NCBI GenBank assembly: GCA_041855665.1
Contig: JBHAEP010000071.1
Coordinates: 1 to 17,089 of the forward strand
Reading direction: 5' to 3'
From: JBHAEP01 sp041855665
Lineage (GTDB): Bacteria > Patescibacteriota > Saccharimonadia > Saccharimonadales > Saccharimonadaceae
DNA: 17,089 nt
Notes under the pieces: model-generated
What the model saw: the letters and a program-made list of their open reading frames with translations, nothing else
The model's database searches: none
What the model was told of the DNA's origin: nothing
Position numbers and translations under genes: made by a program
In this document: piece by piece, positions 8,480 to 16,076 of the stretch
Layout: each line of letters opens with the position of its first letter
How positions within the stretch are numbered: the stretch's first letter is position 1

Positions 8480-8827
8480 CTACTTATTCAAGACATTGAC
8501 TACAATCTTGCGACCTTCAGTCATGCCAAAGCCAGAAGTTCCGGGCTGACCTTCTGAAGAATGACGGTAAAAAATCTTTTCCTTCTCCTTCAGGTGATAC
8601 AGAGACTTACGAACGCGTCCGATAGAAACCTCGTAAACCCCCTGCTTGCGAGCGTTGCTACCTGCCGTATCCAGCAGATACTCATTGAACCGACTCGTCA
8701 GTTCACGATAGCTCTCAAACTCAAGGCTCGAGCCCTGACGATTAGACTTCAAAAAGACCAAAAGATCTTCCTCGATAGCCTTCTTCTGACTAGGGTTAAT
8801 CTTACCCCAAGACGATACCTTTGCCAT
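8480..8827 (-). CDS. Uncharacterised 115-residue basic protein, possible winged-helix DNA-binding protein
   Basis: I do not recognise the family. The protein is soluble and basic, mostly helical in its first 85 residues (NPSQKKAIEEDLLVFLKSN, YRELTSRFNEYLLDTAG), then VSIGRVRKSLYHLKEKEKIFYRH, which has the look of a recognition helix followed by a wing, and a C-terminal strand KIVVNVLNK. A winged-helix reading is inference only. The gene is unlike its neighbours in composition: by hand count about 48% GC over 8521-8820 against roughly 37-40% nearby, with frequent CTG, CGT and CGC codons. It stands alone with a near-consensus promoter, an 80-base structured leader, a GAGAGGTG ribosome site (8835-8842) and its own terminator. 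This suggests strong, possibly autoregulated expression, or recent acquisition. Confidence 0.75.
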   Translation of the reverse strand: MAKVSSWGKINPSQKKAIEEDLLVFLKSNRQGSSLEFESYRELTSRFNEYLLDTAGSNARKQGVYEVSIGRVRKSLYHLKEKEKIFYRHSSEGQPGTSGFGMTEGRKIVVNVLNK

Positions 8828-8854
8828 AATAAAACACCTCTCAAAAGTGCGAAC

Positions 8855-8875
8855 CTATCAGATAAATACTGATAG
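8855..8875 (-). promoter_or_regulatory. Inverted repeat in the leader of the 115-residue gene
   Basis: Perfect 7-bp arms CTATCAG (8855-8861) / CTGATAG (8869-8875) with a 7-base loop ATAAATA, 13 bases upstream of the ribosome site. A second small stem (GCTG/CAGC around a T5 loop) lies directly upstream in the transcript. It may be an operator or an mRNA hairpin acting on translation. Confidence 0.5.
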
Positions 8876-8912
8876 CTGCTGAAAAACAGCCAGTTAACGG
8901 TTTACGGTGTTT

Positions 8913-8941
8913 ATTATACTACAAATTATAAATAAAGTCAA
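8913..8941 (-). promoter_or_regulatory. Strong sigma-70 promoter of the 115-residue gene
   Basis: Minus strand TTGACT (8936-8941), 17-base spacer, TATAAT (8913-8918): 11 of 12 consensus bases at optimal spacing, the best -35/-10 pair in the window. The -35 box abuts the end of argS. Predicted start near 8906 gives a leader of about 80 bases. Confidence 0.85.
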
Positions 8942-10624
8942 TTACATTTGACTAGGAACTTCAATACCAAGTAAGTCTAGGCCACGGTCAAAAACATACA
9001 AAACTTTAGTCAAAATATCTAGTCGAGCTGATTTTTCTTCATCGCTCGATTCAGCAATTCTAACATTCTCGTAGTAGCGGTTCATTTCACGAGCCAAATC
9101 ATACAAATAATTTGCAACTTTATGCGGCTCCAAGCTAGAAGCTGCATTTTTAACCACCTCTGGATATTCGAGAAGCTTCAAAATAACAGCTTTTTCAGAT
9201 TCAAAATCATATTTGATATAATCAACGCCTGGATTTTTAATATCATTCAAAATCTTAGCAATTCGCACCGCCGCGTATTGAATATAAGGACCACTCATAC
9301 CAGTCAGCGCAAAGATAGTATTCCAATCGAATAAAATATTAGTTCGACGATCAGCTATAAAATCACTAAATTTAATCGCCCCAAGAGCAATCTTTTTAAT
9401 ATCATCATCTGAAATATCACGACCGGAAGTTAATTTGCGGGCCTTTTCTTCAGCTTTATCAAGAAGTTCTTCCATCAAAACCACGCCTTTACGGCTACTC
9501 ATTTTTTCTCGAGTCCCGTCTTCGTTTAGCTGATCAATAACCCCGAAAGTCAAATGATACATATCTGTTTTGATGCCAATTTTATCAGCCATCGCAAAAA
9601 GCTGAGAAAAGTAAAACTGCTGTTCCATTCCGACCGCATAAACTACTTTATCCGGATTCCATTCTTGTTCACGGAATTTTATTGTAGCAAGGTCTGTAGT
9701 AGCATAAAGCGCCGCGCCGTTACTTTTTTGAATTAATAACGGAGTATTAAATCCATACTCATCAAGCGGAACAATCACCGAACCATCATCATTCTGAACA
9801 GCAACACCTGAAGACAAAAGTTTCTGAACCTCTTCCTTGCCCTTTGGAGCAAAAAACGCTTCACCATATTCATAATCTGTAGATATTTTTAACCGCCCCA
9901 TGACGTTATGAATATGATTTAAACTAATTTCATTAAACAATCGGCTAAATTCAACCGCTTCAGGATCTTTATTTTCGAGCTTCAAAAGCCATTCTTGAAC
10001 TTCATCTGCCAATTCACTACCATTTGCTTCAGCCTCGTCCTTTAAAGCTTTCTTGGTTGCAATATAAACCCGACCAAGCTCATAAACGCCGTCTTTTTCT
10101 AGCGCGTCATAACTAGAAAAACGTTTGAATCCTGCCACCCAAATACCAAACGGCGCTCCATAATCACCCAAATGATTATCAGTAATAACCTTCCATCCTG
10201 TTGCTTCAAGTAGTTTTTTAGCTGCCCATCCTTGATTTCCTGGACGCAAATGACCGACACTATAAGGCTTTGCCATGTTTGGACTCGGGTAGTCAACTAC
10301 CGCAATCTTGCCAACTCCGTCTTGGTTTTCACCAAAATCACCTTTATTGAATTCTTCGAAAAGATGATTTGCTATATTTTTAGCTGAAATAGTTAGATTA
10401 ATAAAACCCGGACCAGCAATCTCAACCTTAGAAAATTGACCAGTTTTTTCAAGTTCACTTGAAATTACTTCAGCAACTTCGCGCGGATTTTTACCAAGCG
10501 GTTTAGCGATCTGAAGTGCGACATTAGTAGCATAGTCGCCAAACTGCGGGTCTGGTCGACTAACTTTAGGGTCTACTTCAATATCGTATTTTTGTTTAAT
10601 AATCTGCTTTAGTATTTTTTCCAT
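8942..10624 (-). CDS. argS: Arginyl-tRNA synthetase
   Basis: Charges tRNA-Arg. Class I synthetase with the ArgRS-specific N-terminal Add-1 domain (1 to about 85, including FGDYATNVAL and GPGFINL). The catalytic domain has SPNMAKPYSVGHLRPGNQG (114-132), NHLGDYGAPFG (150-160), ATTDLATIKFREQ (308-320) and the KMSKS equivalent KMSSRKG (374-380). The C-terminal DALR anticodon-binding domain includes YIQYAAVRI (447-455), YLYDLAREMNRYYENVRI and ends with RGLDLLGIEVPSQM, typical of ArgRS. Length (560) is normal. The HIGH motif reads SVGH (122-125), the first His replaced by Ser. The -10 box TATAAT is 11 bases before the ATG and no Shine-Dalgarno site is seen, so the leader is very short. A tRNA-Arg gene, its substrate class, is at 16301. 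Confidence 0.96.
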   Translation of the reverse strand: MEKILKQIIKQKYDIEVDPKVSRPDPQFGDYATNVALQIAKPLGKNPREVAEVISSELEKTGQFSKVEIAGPGFINLTISAKNIANHLFEEFNKGDFGENQDGVGKIAVVDYPSPNMAKPYSVGHLRPGNQGWAAKKLLEATGWKVITDNHLGDYGAPFGIWVAGFKRFSSYDALEKDGVYELGRVYIATKKALKDEAEANGSELADEVQEWLLKLENKDPEAVEFSRLFNEISLNHIHNVMGRLKISTDYEYGEAFFAPKGKEEVQKLLSSGVAVQNDDGSVIVPLDEYGFNTPLLIQKSNGAALYATTDLATIKFREQEWNPDKVVYAVGMEQQFYFSQLFAMADKIGIKTDMYHLTFGVIDQLNEDGTREKMSSRKGVVLMEELLDKAEEKARKLTSGRDISDDDIKKIALGAIKFSDFIADRRTNILFDWNTIFALTGMSGPYIQYAAVRIAKILNDIKNPGVDYIKYDFESEKAVILKLLEYPEVVKNAASSLEPHKVANYLYDLAREMNRYYENVRIAESSDEEKSARLDILTKVLYVFDRGLDLLGIEVPSQM

Positions 10625-10635
10625 AATTAATGTAT

Positions 10636-10644
10636 ATTATAGCA
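10636..10644 (-). promoter_or_regulatory. Extended -10 promoter of argS
   Basis: Minus-strand TGCTATAAT (extended -10), ending 11 bases before the argS ATG. The -35 position is poor. Leader predicted at about 4-5 bases. Confidence 0.6.
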
Positions 10645-10667
10645 TTTTATGGAGTTTTTAGCTAATT

Positions 10668-11939
10668 TTAAGCCACATCAAACCAGTTAGACCCTTTCGG
10701 GTATATCACCATTGGAGTCTTATCCATCGACCAGCTCTGCTGAATATCGTGCAATATCTCCCAAGACCTAATCACTTCAGCTCCACTAGTAAACAGATTC
10801 TTTTTGCCGCGCATAGCATCAACAATCACTTGCTCGTAGGCGTCTGGTAGCCGAATATCTTCAGCAACTTCAAACTTCAAACGATTTTCTTCAAACTCCC
10901 GTCCATAGCCTGGTTTTTTACTATAGAGCTTGATATCAATTCCTTCATTTGGCTGAATTCTAAATATAATCTGGTTGCTCTGTGCTTCGTGATGTTTGCG
11001 AAGGTGAATTTTAATTTCAGTAGTTTTCCTAGCTAGAGCCTTTCCAGTAACTAGACAAATTTGAACATCTTTCCATCGCGGCTGCTGGCTTTCTAAACGA
11101 ATTTTCGCAAAAGTTTCCGCTTCAGAATGGCTAAACCCAGATTCTTCCAAATATCCCTCATATTGGCCACGGACAGCATATTTTGGATTGGCTGGCTGAA
11201 TAAAATCTAGAGCTTTTTTGCGTAAAGTTGGAGTTTCAGACCAGTCGAAGTCTTTAGGTATGTCCATCAAAACCAAAGCCAAAAGTTGCATCAAATGACC
11301 TTGAACAAGATCTCGCAGCGCACCAGTTTGCTCATAGAAATCAAATCGCCCTTCTACGCCAATCTCCTCACTAGCTATAACTTCGATTTTTTCAATATTT
11401 TCACTATTCCAAATATTACTAAAAATTGCATTTCCACCACGAAAAGCGATAATATTTTGTGCCATTTCTTTAGCTAGATAGTGATCAATTCGATAGATTT
11501 GCTCTTCTTTAAAATAGCGCGAAGTGCGGCTTATCACCTCTTTTGCACTGTCTAAATCTAATCCGAATGGCTTTTCAAACATTAGCTTCACATTTTCAGA
11601 ATTCAGACCAACCTCACCCAAAAAATCAACAATCTGAGTTGCAGCCATTGGCGGAACAGAAAGATATATCAAAAGCTGTTCATTAGGTTTGAGATTTATA
11701 TCATTTTTAAGTTTTTCGTAATCAGTTTTTTTAGACATATCAACAGATACCATACGAGAAATTGGAATCAATCTGGGTTGATTTTTCATTAAATCATTTA
11801 AATCAACTTCTCGTCGACTTACACCAATAACCTCTAAAGAATCAGCTTCTCCGGCTCTGTTAATTGCCTCAAGGGCAGGCAGAAGCTTTCTACGGCTTAA
11901 ATCGCCCGTAATACCAAAAATAGCTAGTTTTGTAATCAT
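10668..11939 (-). CDS. zwf: Glucose-6-phosphate 1-dehydrogenase (short form)
   Basis: Oxidises glucose 6-phosphate to 6-phosphogluconolactone with NADP+, first step of the oxidative pentose phosphate pathway and a source of NADPH and pentose for nucleotides. N-terminal Rossmann motif FGITGDLSRRKLLPAL (8-23), EKPFG (122-126), the catalytic signature RIDHYLAKE (150-158; canonical RIDHYLGKE, so Gly to Ala), and GRFDFYEQTGALRDLVQGHLMQLLAL (197-222, given in part) all match the family. At 423 residues it is about 60-70 shorter than usual; the loss appears spread over the C-terminal beta+alpha domain, since both ends are present. The start is ATG 11937-11939 with no Shine-Dalgarno site but TATAAT 7 bases upstream (leaderless). 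No other pentose phosphate gene is in the window. Confidence 0.94.
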   Translation of the reverse strand: MITKLAIFGITGDLSRRKLLPALEAINRAGEADSLEVIGVSRREVDLNDLMKNQPRLIPISRMVSVDMSKKTDYEKLKNDINLKPNEQLLIYLSVPPMAATQIVDFLGEVGLNSENVKLMFEKPFGLDLDSAKEVISRTSRYFKEEQIYRIDHYLAKEMAQNIIAFRGGNAIFSNIWNSENIEKIEVIASEEIGVEGRFDFYEQTGALRDLVQGHLMQLLALVLMDIPKDFDWSETPTLRKKALDFIQPANPKYAVRGQYEGYLEESGFSHSEAETFAKIRLESQQPRWKDVQICLVTGKALARKTTEIKIHLRKHHEAQSNQIIFRIQPNEGIDIKLYSKKPGYGREFEENRLKFEVAEDIRLPDAYEQVIVDAMRGKKNLFTSGAEVIRSWEILHDIQQSWSMDKTPMVIYPKGSNWFDVA

Positions 11940-11946
11940 ACTAGCT

Positions 11947-11952
11947 ATTATA
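11947..11952 (-). promoter_or_regulatory. -10 box of zwf, leaderless
   Basis: Minus-strand TATAAT ends 7 bases before the zwf ATG, the same geometry as at dnaG. No convincing -35. Confidence 0.6.
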
Positions 11953-11984
11953 TAGGAATTAAATGAATTCTGGCTGAATTTTAT

Positions 11985-12146
11985 CTATTCACATCCATCG
12001 CAGATAGTTAGACTAGCTGGGTCGATCGGAGCGTCTAAATTACCGCTTTGACTTGCAGTCTCAATAGCATTAGCCATAGCCTGATCAATTGCCGCTAACT
12101 TTTCCTCTAAAGACATGTCTTCTGTTATTATTTGCGATGCATTCAT
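11985..12146 (-). CDS. 53-residue acidic protein ending in CDGCE; candidate stand-alone redox tail of ribonucleotide reductase
   Basis: This small gene is too short for standard calling but has good support. It starts at ATG 12144-12146 with AGGG/GAGGGTG (12151-12157) at proper spacing and an extended -10 box 29 bases upstream, and stops at TAG 11985-11987. The product begins MNASQIITEDMSLEEKLAAI, continues as a probable amphipathic helix to about residue 34, then a flexible SGNLDAPIDPASLTICDGCE end. It is very acidic (about ten D/E, one K, no R). The last five residues, C-x-x-C-E at the extreme C-terminus, resemble the redox tails of class I NrdA proteins (for example CEACQ-type endings). 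The NrdA encoded here lacks such a tail, and this gene lies just after the nrdA-nrdB-flavoprotein genes. Acting as a trans tail or thiol carrier is inference. Alternatives: peptide precursor (RiPP), small metal-binding protein, or an unrelated regulator. Confidence 0.72.
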   Translation of the reverse strand: MNASQIITEDMSLEEKLAAIDQAMANAIETASQSGNLDAPIDPASLTICDGCE

Positions 12147-12175
12147 ATATCACCCTCGTTATATTTCTTATGTTT

Positions 12176-12184
12176 ATAATATCA
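12176..12184 (-). promoter_or_regulatory. Extended -10 promoter of the 53-residue gene
   Basis: Minus-strand TGATATTAT (TGn plus TATTAT) with predicted start about 22 bases before the ATG, leaving a leader with a ribosome site. No clear -35. The gene may also be read from the nrd promoter, because I see no strong terminator between 12212 and 12147. Confidence 0.5.
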
Positions 12185-12211
12185 TTTTTTATTTACAAAA
12201 AATAGCTTTTT

Positions 12212-12619
12212 CTAGTTGTTAAAATACCAACAAGTCGAGTAAGTCTGCTTCTCGTCTAGATCTCCAAGATCAGCCGCAAACAACTTCATTTCCGCAAATC
12301 TATCTGGAGTTTTAGGAATTCCTTGCTGGAAGAGCCCAAAAACCTGATCTCTCTGACTATCGGAACATATTCTTGCTTTACCTTGATAATTCAACGCCTT
12401 TAATCCATCATCGCGATTTGGAGAAAATATCGTAATTGATATATTTGGATTAACCAAAATTTGCTGAGAATGCACCGCCTGTTCAGCTGAAAACCAATAC
12501 AGAGTCCCCTCAACCTCCATAACATGAATAGGTACTGTTCGTGGGCGACCTTGAGTATCGATAGTCGCTAATGTACCTAAAAAGTTCTCGCGCAAAAAGC
12601 TTCTAATTTCGTCTGTCAT
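12212..12619 (-). CDS. Pyridoxamine 5'-phosphate oxidase-like FMN-binding split-barrel protein
   Basis: A 135-residue protein of the PNPOx-like split-barrel superfamily, whose members bind FMN or F420 (or heme) and act as oxidoreductases, often of unknown substrate. Seen: LGTLATIDTQGRPRTVPIHVMEVEGTLYW-type first strands (14-42), with R25/R27 and the VPI strand where flavin phosphate is normally bound. Then follow QILVNPNISITIF (53-65) and the LNYQGKARI strand (76-84), and a C-terminal TCWYFNN. It is not PdxH itself, which is longer with a distinct C-terminus. The ATG lies 2 bases after the nrdB stop and its GGAG site is inside the last codons of nrdB, so it is translated with the RNR genes. 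A redox role linked to RNR is possible but unproven. Confidence 0.82.
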   Translation of the reverse strand: MTDEIRSFLRENFLGTLATIDTQGRPRTVPIHVMEVEGTLYWFSAEQAVHSQQILVNPNISITIFSPNRDDGLKALNYQGKARICSDSQRDQVFGLFQQGIPKTPDRFAEMKLFAADLGDLDEKQTYSTCWYFNN

Positions 12620-12621
12620 AT

Positions 12622-13599
12622 TTACTCCGTTGTGTTTACCTCATAACTAGTATTAGTGCTTTCAAAGAAATTCACAAGCTCCAAAGTATCATTCGCGGTT
12701 GCCATCCATTTTGCTGGATTTGGAACATTATACTCTGGTTCAAAACCAAGCTCTTCCAGTCGTCGATCGGTCATGTGCTTAACATATTGATTGACGTAAT
12801 CGGCATTGATTCCAAGAATTCCATTTGGCAACATATCTTTATTATAAGCCATTTCCAAATCGACCGCTTCTAGAATCAAATTACGAATTTCTTCTGCAAA
12901 TTCTGGTGTCTGTAAATCTGGATTTTCTTGTAAAATTGTAAGTAAAAGATTGATTCCAAATTCCAAATGTAGATTCTCGTCGCGCGTAATCCAATCTAAT
13001 AATGTTCCAACATTCCTGAGCAAGTTTCGACGACGGAAACTCATTCCCACCATAAATCCAGAATAAAACCAAATTCCCTCAAGGACGATATTATAAGCGA
13101 CTAGATTGCGTACAAAGTCCTTCTTGCCTTCGGTCGTTGTGATATCTGGGCGCTGATTCATCATGCGTTCAACGTATTTCGTCTGGAAAGCAGCCTTGTC
13201 AGCAAGTGATTTTTTACCCCATCCTGCTGCATAAATCTCTTCACGGTCAAACGGAAAAGTTTCAATAATATATTCAAAAGTCATAAAATGATTCGCCTCT
13301 TCCCACATCTGTTTAGAAAGATAGAGATGCGCTTCAGCGGCATTAACGCAAGGATAGATCCCCATTGCTAAACTTTTATTTATTAGCAGCTCATTTGGAT
13401 TCAAATAACTAATAACAGTCTTTAGTGCATGCTTTTCGTCATCTGTTAGTTTTTTAAAATCCGCCAAATCTTGTACTAACTGAACTTCGTTCGGAAACCA
13501 AGTATTAGCCACCGCTTGATTATAAAGTCGATACGCCCAATCGTATCGCACTGGCTTTAATTGCAATCCTTCACGAACACCTGATCCTAAAATTCCCAT
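12622..13599 (-). CDS. nrdB: Ribonucleotide reductase small subunit, class Ic (Phe at radical-Tyr site)
   Basis: R2 subunit that houses the metal cofactor and sends the radical to NrdA. All six metal ligands are present: E70, E101, H104, E174, E208, H211, with the same residue spacing (31, 3, 70, 34, 3) as the Chlamydia trachomatis class Ic protein. The first ligand is Glu (LNPNELLIN) instead of Asp, and the position of the radical tyrosine (four after the first His) is Phe108 in EEANHFMTFEY. Both features define class Ic, which uses an Mn/Fe centre instead of a tyrosyl radical. W34 (TWFPNE) fits the radical-transfer Trp, and Y319 near the end (TSYEV) fits the C-terminal transfer Tyr. Start ATG 13597-13599 has a strong AGGAGG site four bases upstream that overlaps the nrdA stop, showing coupled translation. 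Confidence 0.95.
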   Translation of the reverse strand: MGILGSGVREGLQLKPVRYDWAYRLYNQAVANTWFPNEVQLVQDLADFKKLTDDEKHALKTVISYLNPNELLINKSLAMGIYPCVNAAEAHLYLSKQMWEEANHFMTFEYIIETFPFDREEIYAAGWGKKSLADKAAFQTKYVERMMNQRPDITTTEGKKDFVRNLVAYNIVLEGIWFYSGFMVGMSFRRRNLLRNVGTLLDWITRDENLHLEFGINLLLTILQENPDLQTPEFAEEIRNLILEAVDLEMAYNKDMLPNGILGINADYVNQYVKHMTDRRLEELGFEPEYNVPNPAKWMATANDTLELVNFFESTNTSYEVNTTE

Positions 13600-13607
13600 A
13601 TTTCCTC

Positions 13608-16016
13608 CTATTTTGTTGTCTTTGCGTTATAAAATCCACCAAAACCAACTCGTTTAGCGTCTTTTCCTAGTTTTTGCTCAGTCTTATTTGCTTTAATTGA
13701 AACCTGCTCGGACTGATGGCGTGGCTTTACGTGTAAATAATAGGTCGTTTTCAAACCTCGTCGCCAAGCTTCAGAATAGATATCCACATATTCATCGATA
13801 TTTCTGGTTTCTAGATACATATTTCTAGAAATCGCCTGATCAACCCATTTTTGCGCCCTAGCGGCTATTTCAATAAATGCATAAGGACTAATCTGGAAAC
13901 TAGTTTTATAAATCTGCTTCACTTCATCTGGAATTTGATCAATATTCTGTACATCACCATGAGCTGCCATTACTAAATCTTTCACTTCAGTCCATAGGTT
14001 TCTAGATTTCAACTCAGCTACCAGATTTGGATTCACTTCCATAAATTTACCATTTAAGGTACTTCGACTAAAAATCTGCGCAAATTGCGGATCGATACCA
14101 GGAGTTGTTCCAGCGATATGTGCAATATTTGCCGTTGGAGCGATAGCCATTAGTGTTGCATTGCGCATGCCATTTTTAACTTTTTGACGAAGATTACTCC
14201 AGTCTAGCTTAGAGTCCAGTTTAACCTTCACAGATTCACCACGATTTTCAGACAATTTTTCAATAGTATCAATCGGCAACTCACCTTTACTCCATCCACT
14301 ACCGGAGAAAGCAGGATAACTTCCGCGCTCGCTAGCTAAATCCGCAGACTGATCAATTGCATGATAGCTTATAAATTCAGTTATTTCATCCACTAGATCA
14401 TACGCTTCATCTGACTCATACGCCAAACCAAGCTTTTCCAAGACATCACTCAATCCCATCATTCCTAACCCAATCGCTCGAGTCTGATTATTAGAGTTCA
14501 TCGCCTCAGGAATTGGAGTTTCGGTGATATCGCAAAGGTTATCAAGCTGACGAACCGCCGCCCTAGTCGCAAGCTTCAGTCGCTCAAAATCCCAAGTTTT
14601 ATCTTGATTCAAGAATGAGCTTAAATTCAAACTAATTAAATTACAAGTTGCAATATGCTCCTTGTCTTGTGGCAAGGTAATTTCCGTACATAGATTTGAA
14701 AGATGAATTGTTCCGGTATTATTGTTTAAAGCTCGAACATTTATTGTATCTTTCCAAGTAAGCCAAGGGTGACTAGTAGCCTGTAAACTAGTTAAGATTG
14801 ATTTGAACTGCACACGAGCTGGAATTTTTTCAAATTCTCGCAACTTTCCATCTTCTGCCATTTGGCAATATTCTGCGTAGCGTTTTGAAAAATCTTGCCC
14901 ATAAAGCTCTACTAAATCTGGCGTTTCGGCTGGATCAAACAAATACCAATCTTGATCATTTTGAACTCGCTTCATGAATTCATCAGATATAAATACCGCT
15001 GTATTTGCAAACCTAGTTCGTAGATATGGATCACCTGAGTTTTGCCTTAAATCTATAAATTGTTGAAAATTCAAATGCCAGTTTTCCATATAGATTGCTG
15101 CTGCACCCGCTTTTTTGCCTTTGCGACTGACCGCAAAAAGTGCCGTATCAATCATTTTCATAAAAGGAATTGGACCGGTACTTTCTGTGTTCGTAGTCTT
15201 TACCGGACTTCCAGAGGCTCGAAGTTTAGTAAATCCAATACCGATTCCACCCGTACCTTTTGCTATCCACATAGTATCGCGAACGGCTTTGGCGATAGAC
15301 TCCATATCATCTTCAACATCCATCAAAAAACAATTAGACAACTGCGGATACTGACCGCCAGCATTCACGCGTGTTGAGCCGCCGGGTACATATTCAAGAT
15401 TACTCATATGACGATAAAAAACAATCGCCGCCTCTGTAGGATTATCCTCATTGTAGCTCAAACCCATAGCTATACGCATATGTGTAAATTGTGGAGTTTC
15501 TAGCGGATTACCATTTTGCTTGCGTAGAGCATAGCGGTTTTTATTTGTAACAACACCAAGGTATTTACTCTTGTCGTCTCGGCTTGGGTCCAAGGCTTTC
15601 GCAATCTTGACTAGATCAAATCGCCCATCAATCATTCGCTCATCTAAAAGGCCAATTTCAACCGCATTTTTTATAAATTCTGGAAACTTTTCTTGATGTA
15701 ATTTTACCAATTGATCATAATTATCATATTTGCCTAAAATATCCTTATAAATAGACTTTAAGAGCAACCTCGCTGCAATTCGATCGTAATCAGGCTCATC
15801 TTTAATATTCTGTAAAGCGGTCTGAATTAAAGCCTCCTGAAGCTCGTTGCTACTCATGTCGTTAAATAGCGTCAGCTGAACTTCGCTCAATATCTGGCCA
15901 ATCATTTCGATCTGATTCGCCAAACCATCACTCGCAGCCAATAATTCAATCTTTAGCTTGGAAATGTCAAAATCTTCCTTACTGCCATCTGATTTTACGA
16001 TCTGAATATTGCTCAT
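13608..16016 (-). CDS. nrdA: Ribonucleotide reductase large subunit without C-terminal redox cysteines
   Basis: Catalytic R1 subunit reducing ribonucleoside diphosphates to deoxy forms. N-terminal ATP-cone (about 3-93, IQIVKSDGSKEDFDISKLK) for allosteric activity control. Active site complete: C229 (LSNCFL) and C458 (ATCNLISLNL) form the redox pair, N441/C443/E445 in SNLCTEI hold the thiyl radical site, and Y759/Y760 (TTYYLH) take the radical from NrdB. GTTPGIDPQF and APTANIAHIAGT are standard. What is missing is the flexible C-terminal tail with a CxxC or CxxxxC pair: the protein ends GFGGFYNAKTTK and has no cysteine after residue 495 of 802. The stop is followed at once by nrdB, leaving no room for a frameshifted tail. 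Start ATG 16014-16016 has only a GGGGG-type ribosome site. Preceded by a leader peptide and paired NrdR-like boxes. Confidence 0.96.
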   Translation of the reverse strand: MSNIQIVKSDGSKEDFDISKLKIELLAASDGLANQIEMIGQILSEVQLTLFNDMSSNELQEALIQTALQNIKDEPDYDRIAARLLLKSIYKDILGKYDNYDQLVKLHQEKFPEFIKNAVEIGLLDERMIDGRFDLVKIAKALDPSRDDKSKYLGVVTNKNRYALRKQNGNPLETPQFTHMRIAMGLSYNEDNPTEAAIVFYRHMSNLEYVPGGSTRVNAGGQYPQLSNCFLMDVEDDMESIAKAVRDTMWIAKGTGGIGIGFTKLRASGSPVKTTNTESTGPIPFMKMIDTALFAVSRKGKKAGAAAIYMENWHLNFQQFIDLRQNSGDPYLRTRFANTAVFISDEFMKRVQNDQDWYLFDPAETPDLVELYGQDFSKRYAEYCQMAEDGKLREFEKIPARVQFKSILTSLQATSHPWLTWKDTINVRALNNNTGTIHLSNLCTEITLPQDKEHIATCNLISLNLSSFLNQDKTWDFERLKLATRAAVRQLDNLCDITETPIPEAMNSNNQTRAIGLGMMGLSDVLEKLGLAYESDEAYDLVDEITEFISYHAIDQSADLASERGSYPAFSGSGWSKGELPIDTIEKLSENRGESVKVKLDSKLDWSNLRQKVKNGMRNATLMAIAPTANIAHIAGTTPGIDPQFAQIFSRSTLNGKFMEVNPNLVAELKSRNLWTEVKDLVMAAHGDVQNIDQIPDEVKQIYKTSFQISPYAFIEIAARAQKWVDQAISRNMYLETRNIDEYVDIYSEAWRRGLKTTYYLHVKPRHQSEQVSIKANKTEQKLGKDAKRVGFGGFYNAKTTK

Positions 16017-16037
16017 ATGTCCCCCGTTATAAGCTTT

Positions 16038-16076
16038 TTAAGGCAACAAGAAAAACACCAAAAGGCGTAATTTCAT
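16038..16076 (-). CDS. Possible 12-residue leader peptide in the nrdAB 5' leader
   Basis: ATG 16074-16076 is preceded by GAGG (16084-16087) exactly 7 bases upstream, a better ribosome site than that of nrdA itself. The frame reads MKLRLLVFFLLP and stops with TAA at 16038-16040, 21 bases before the nrdA ATG. It lies wholly inside the predicted nrd mRNA leader. A role in coupling or attenuating nrdA translation is inference; it may also be chance in a Leu/Phe-coding AT-rich stretch. Confidence 0.45.
   Translation of the reverse strand: MKLRLLVFFLLP

Noticed and set aside
11985..12146. RiPP/bacteriocin precursor reading of the 53-residue peptide
   Set aside because: Not excluded, but no modification enzyme, protease or exporter gene is present in the window, while an RNR lacking exactly this kind of C-terminus is adjacent.
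13600..13620. Frameshift or sequencing error removing a redox tail from NrdA
   Set aside because: The stop overlaps the strong nrdB ribosome site and nrdB starts 9 bases later; no frame between them can encode a Cys-containing tail.
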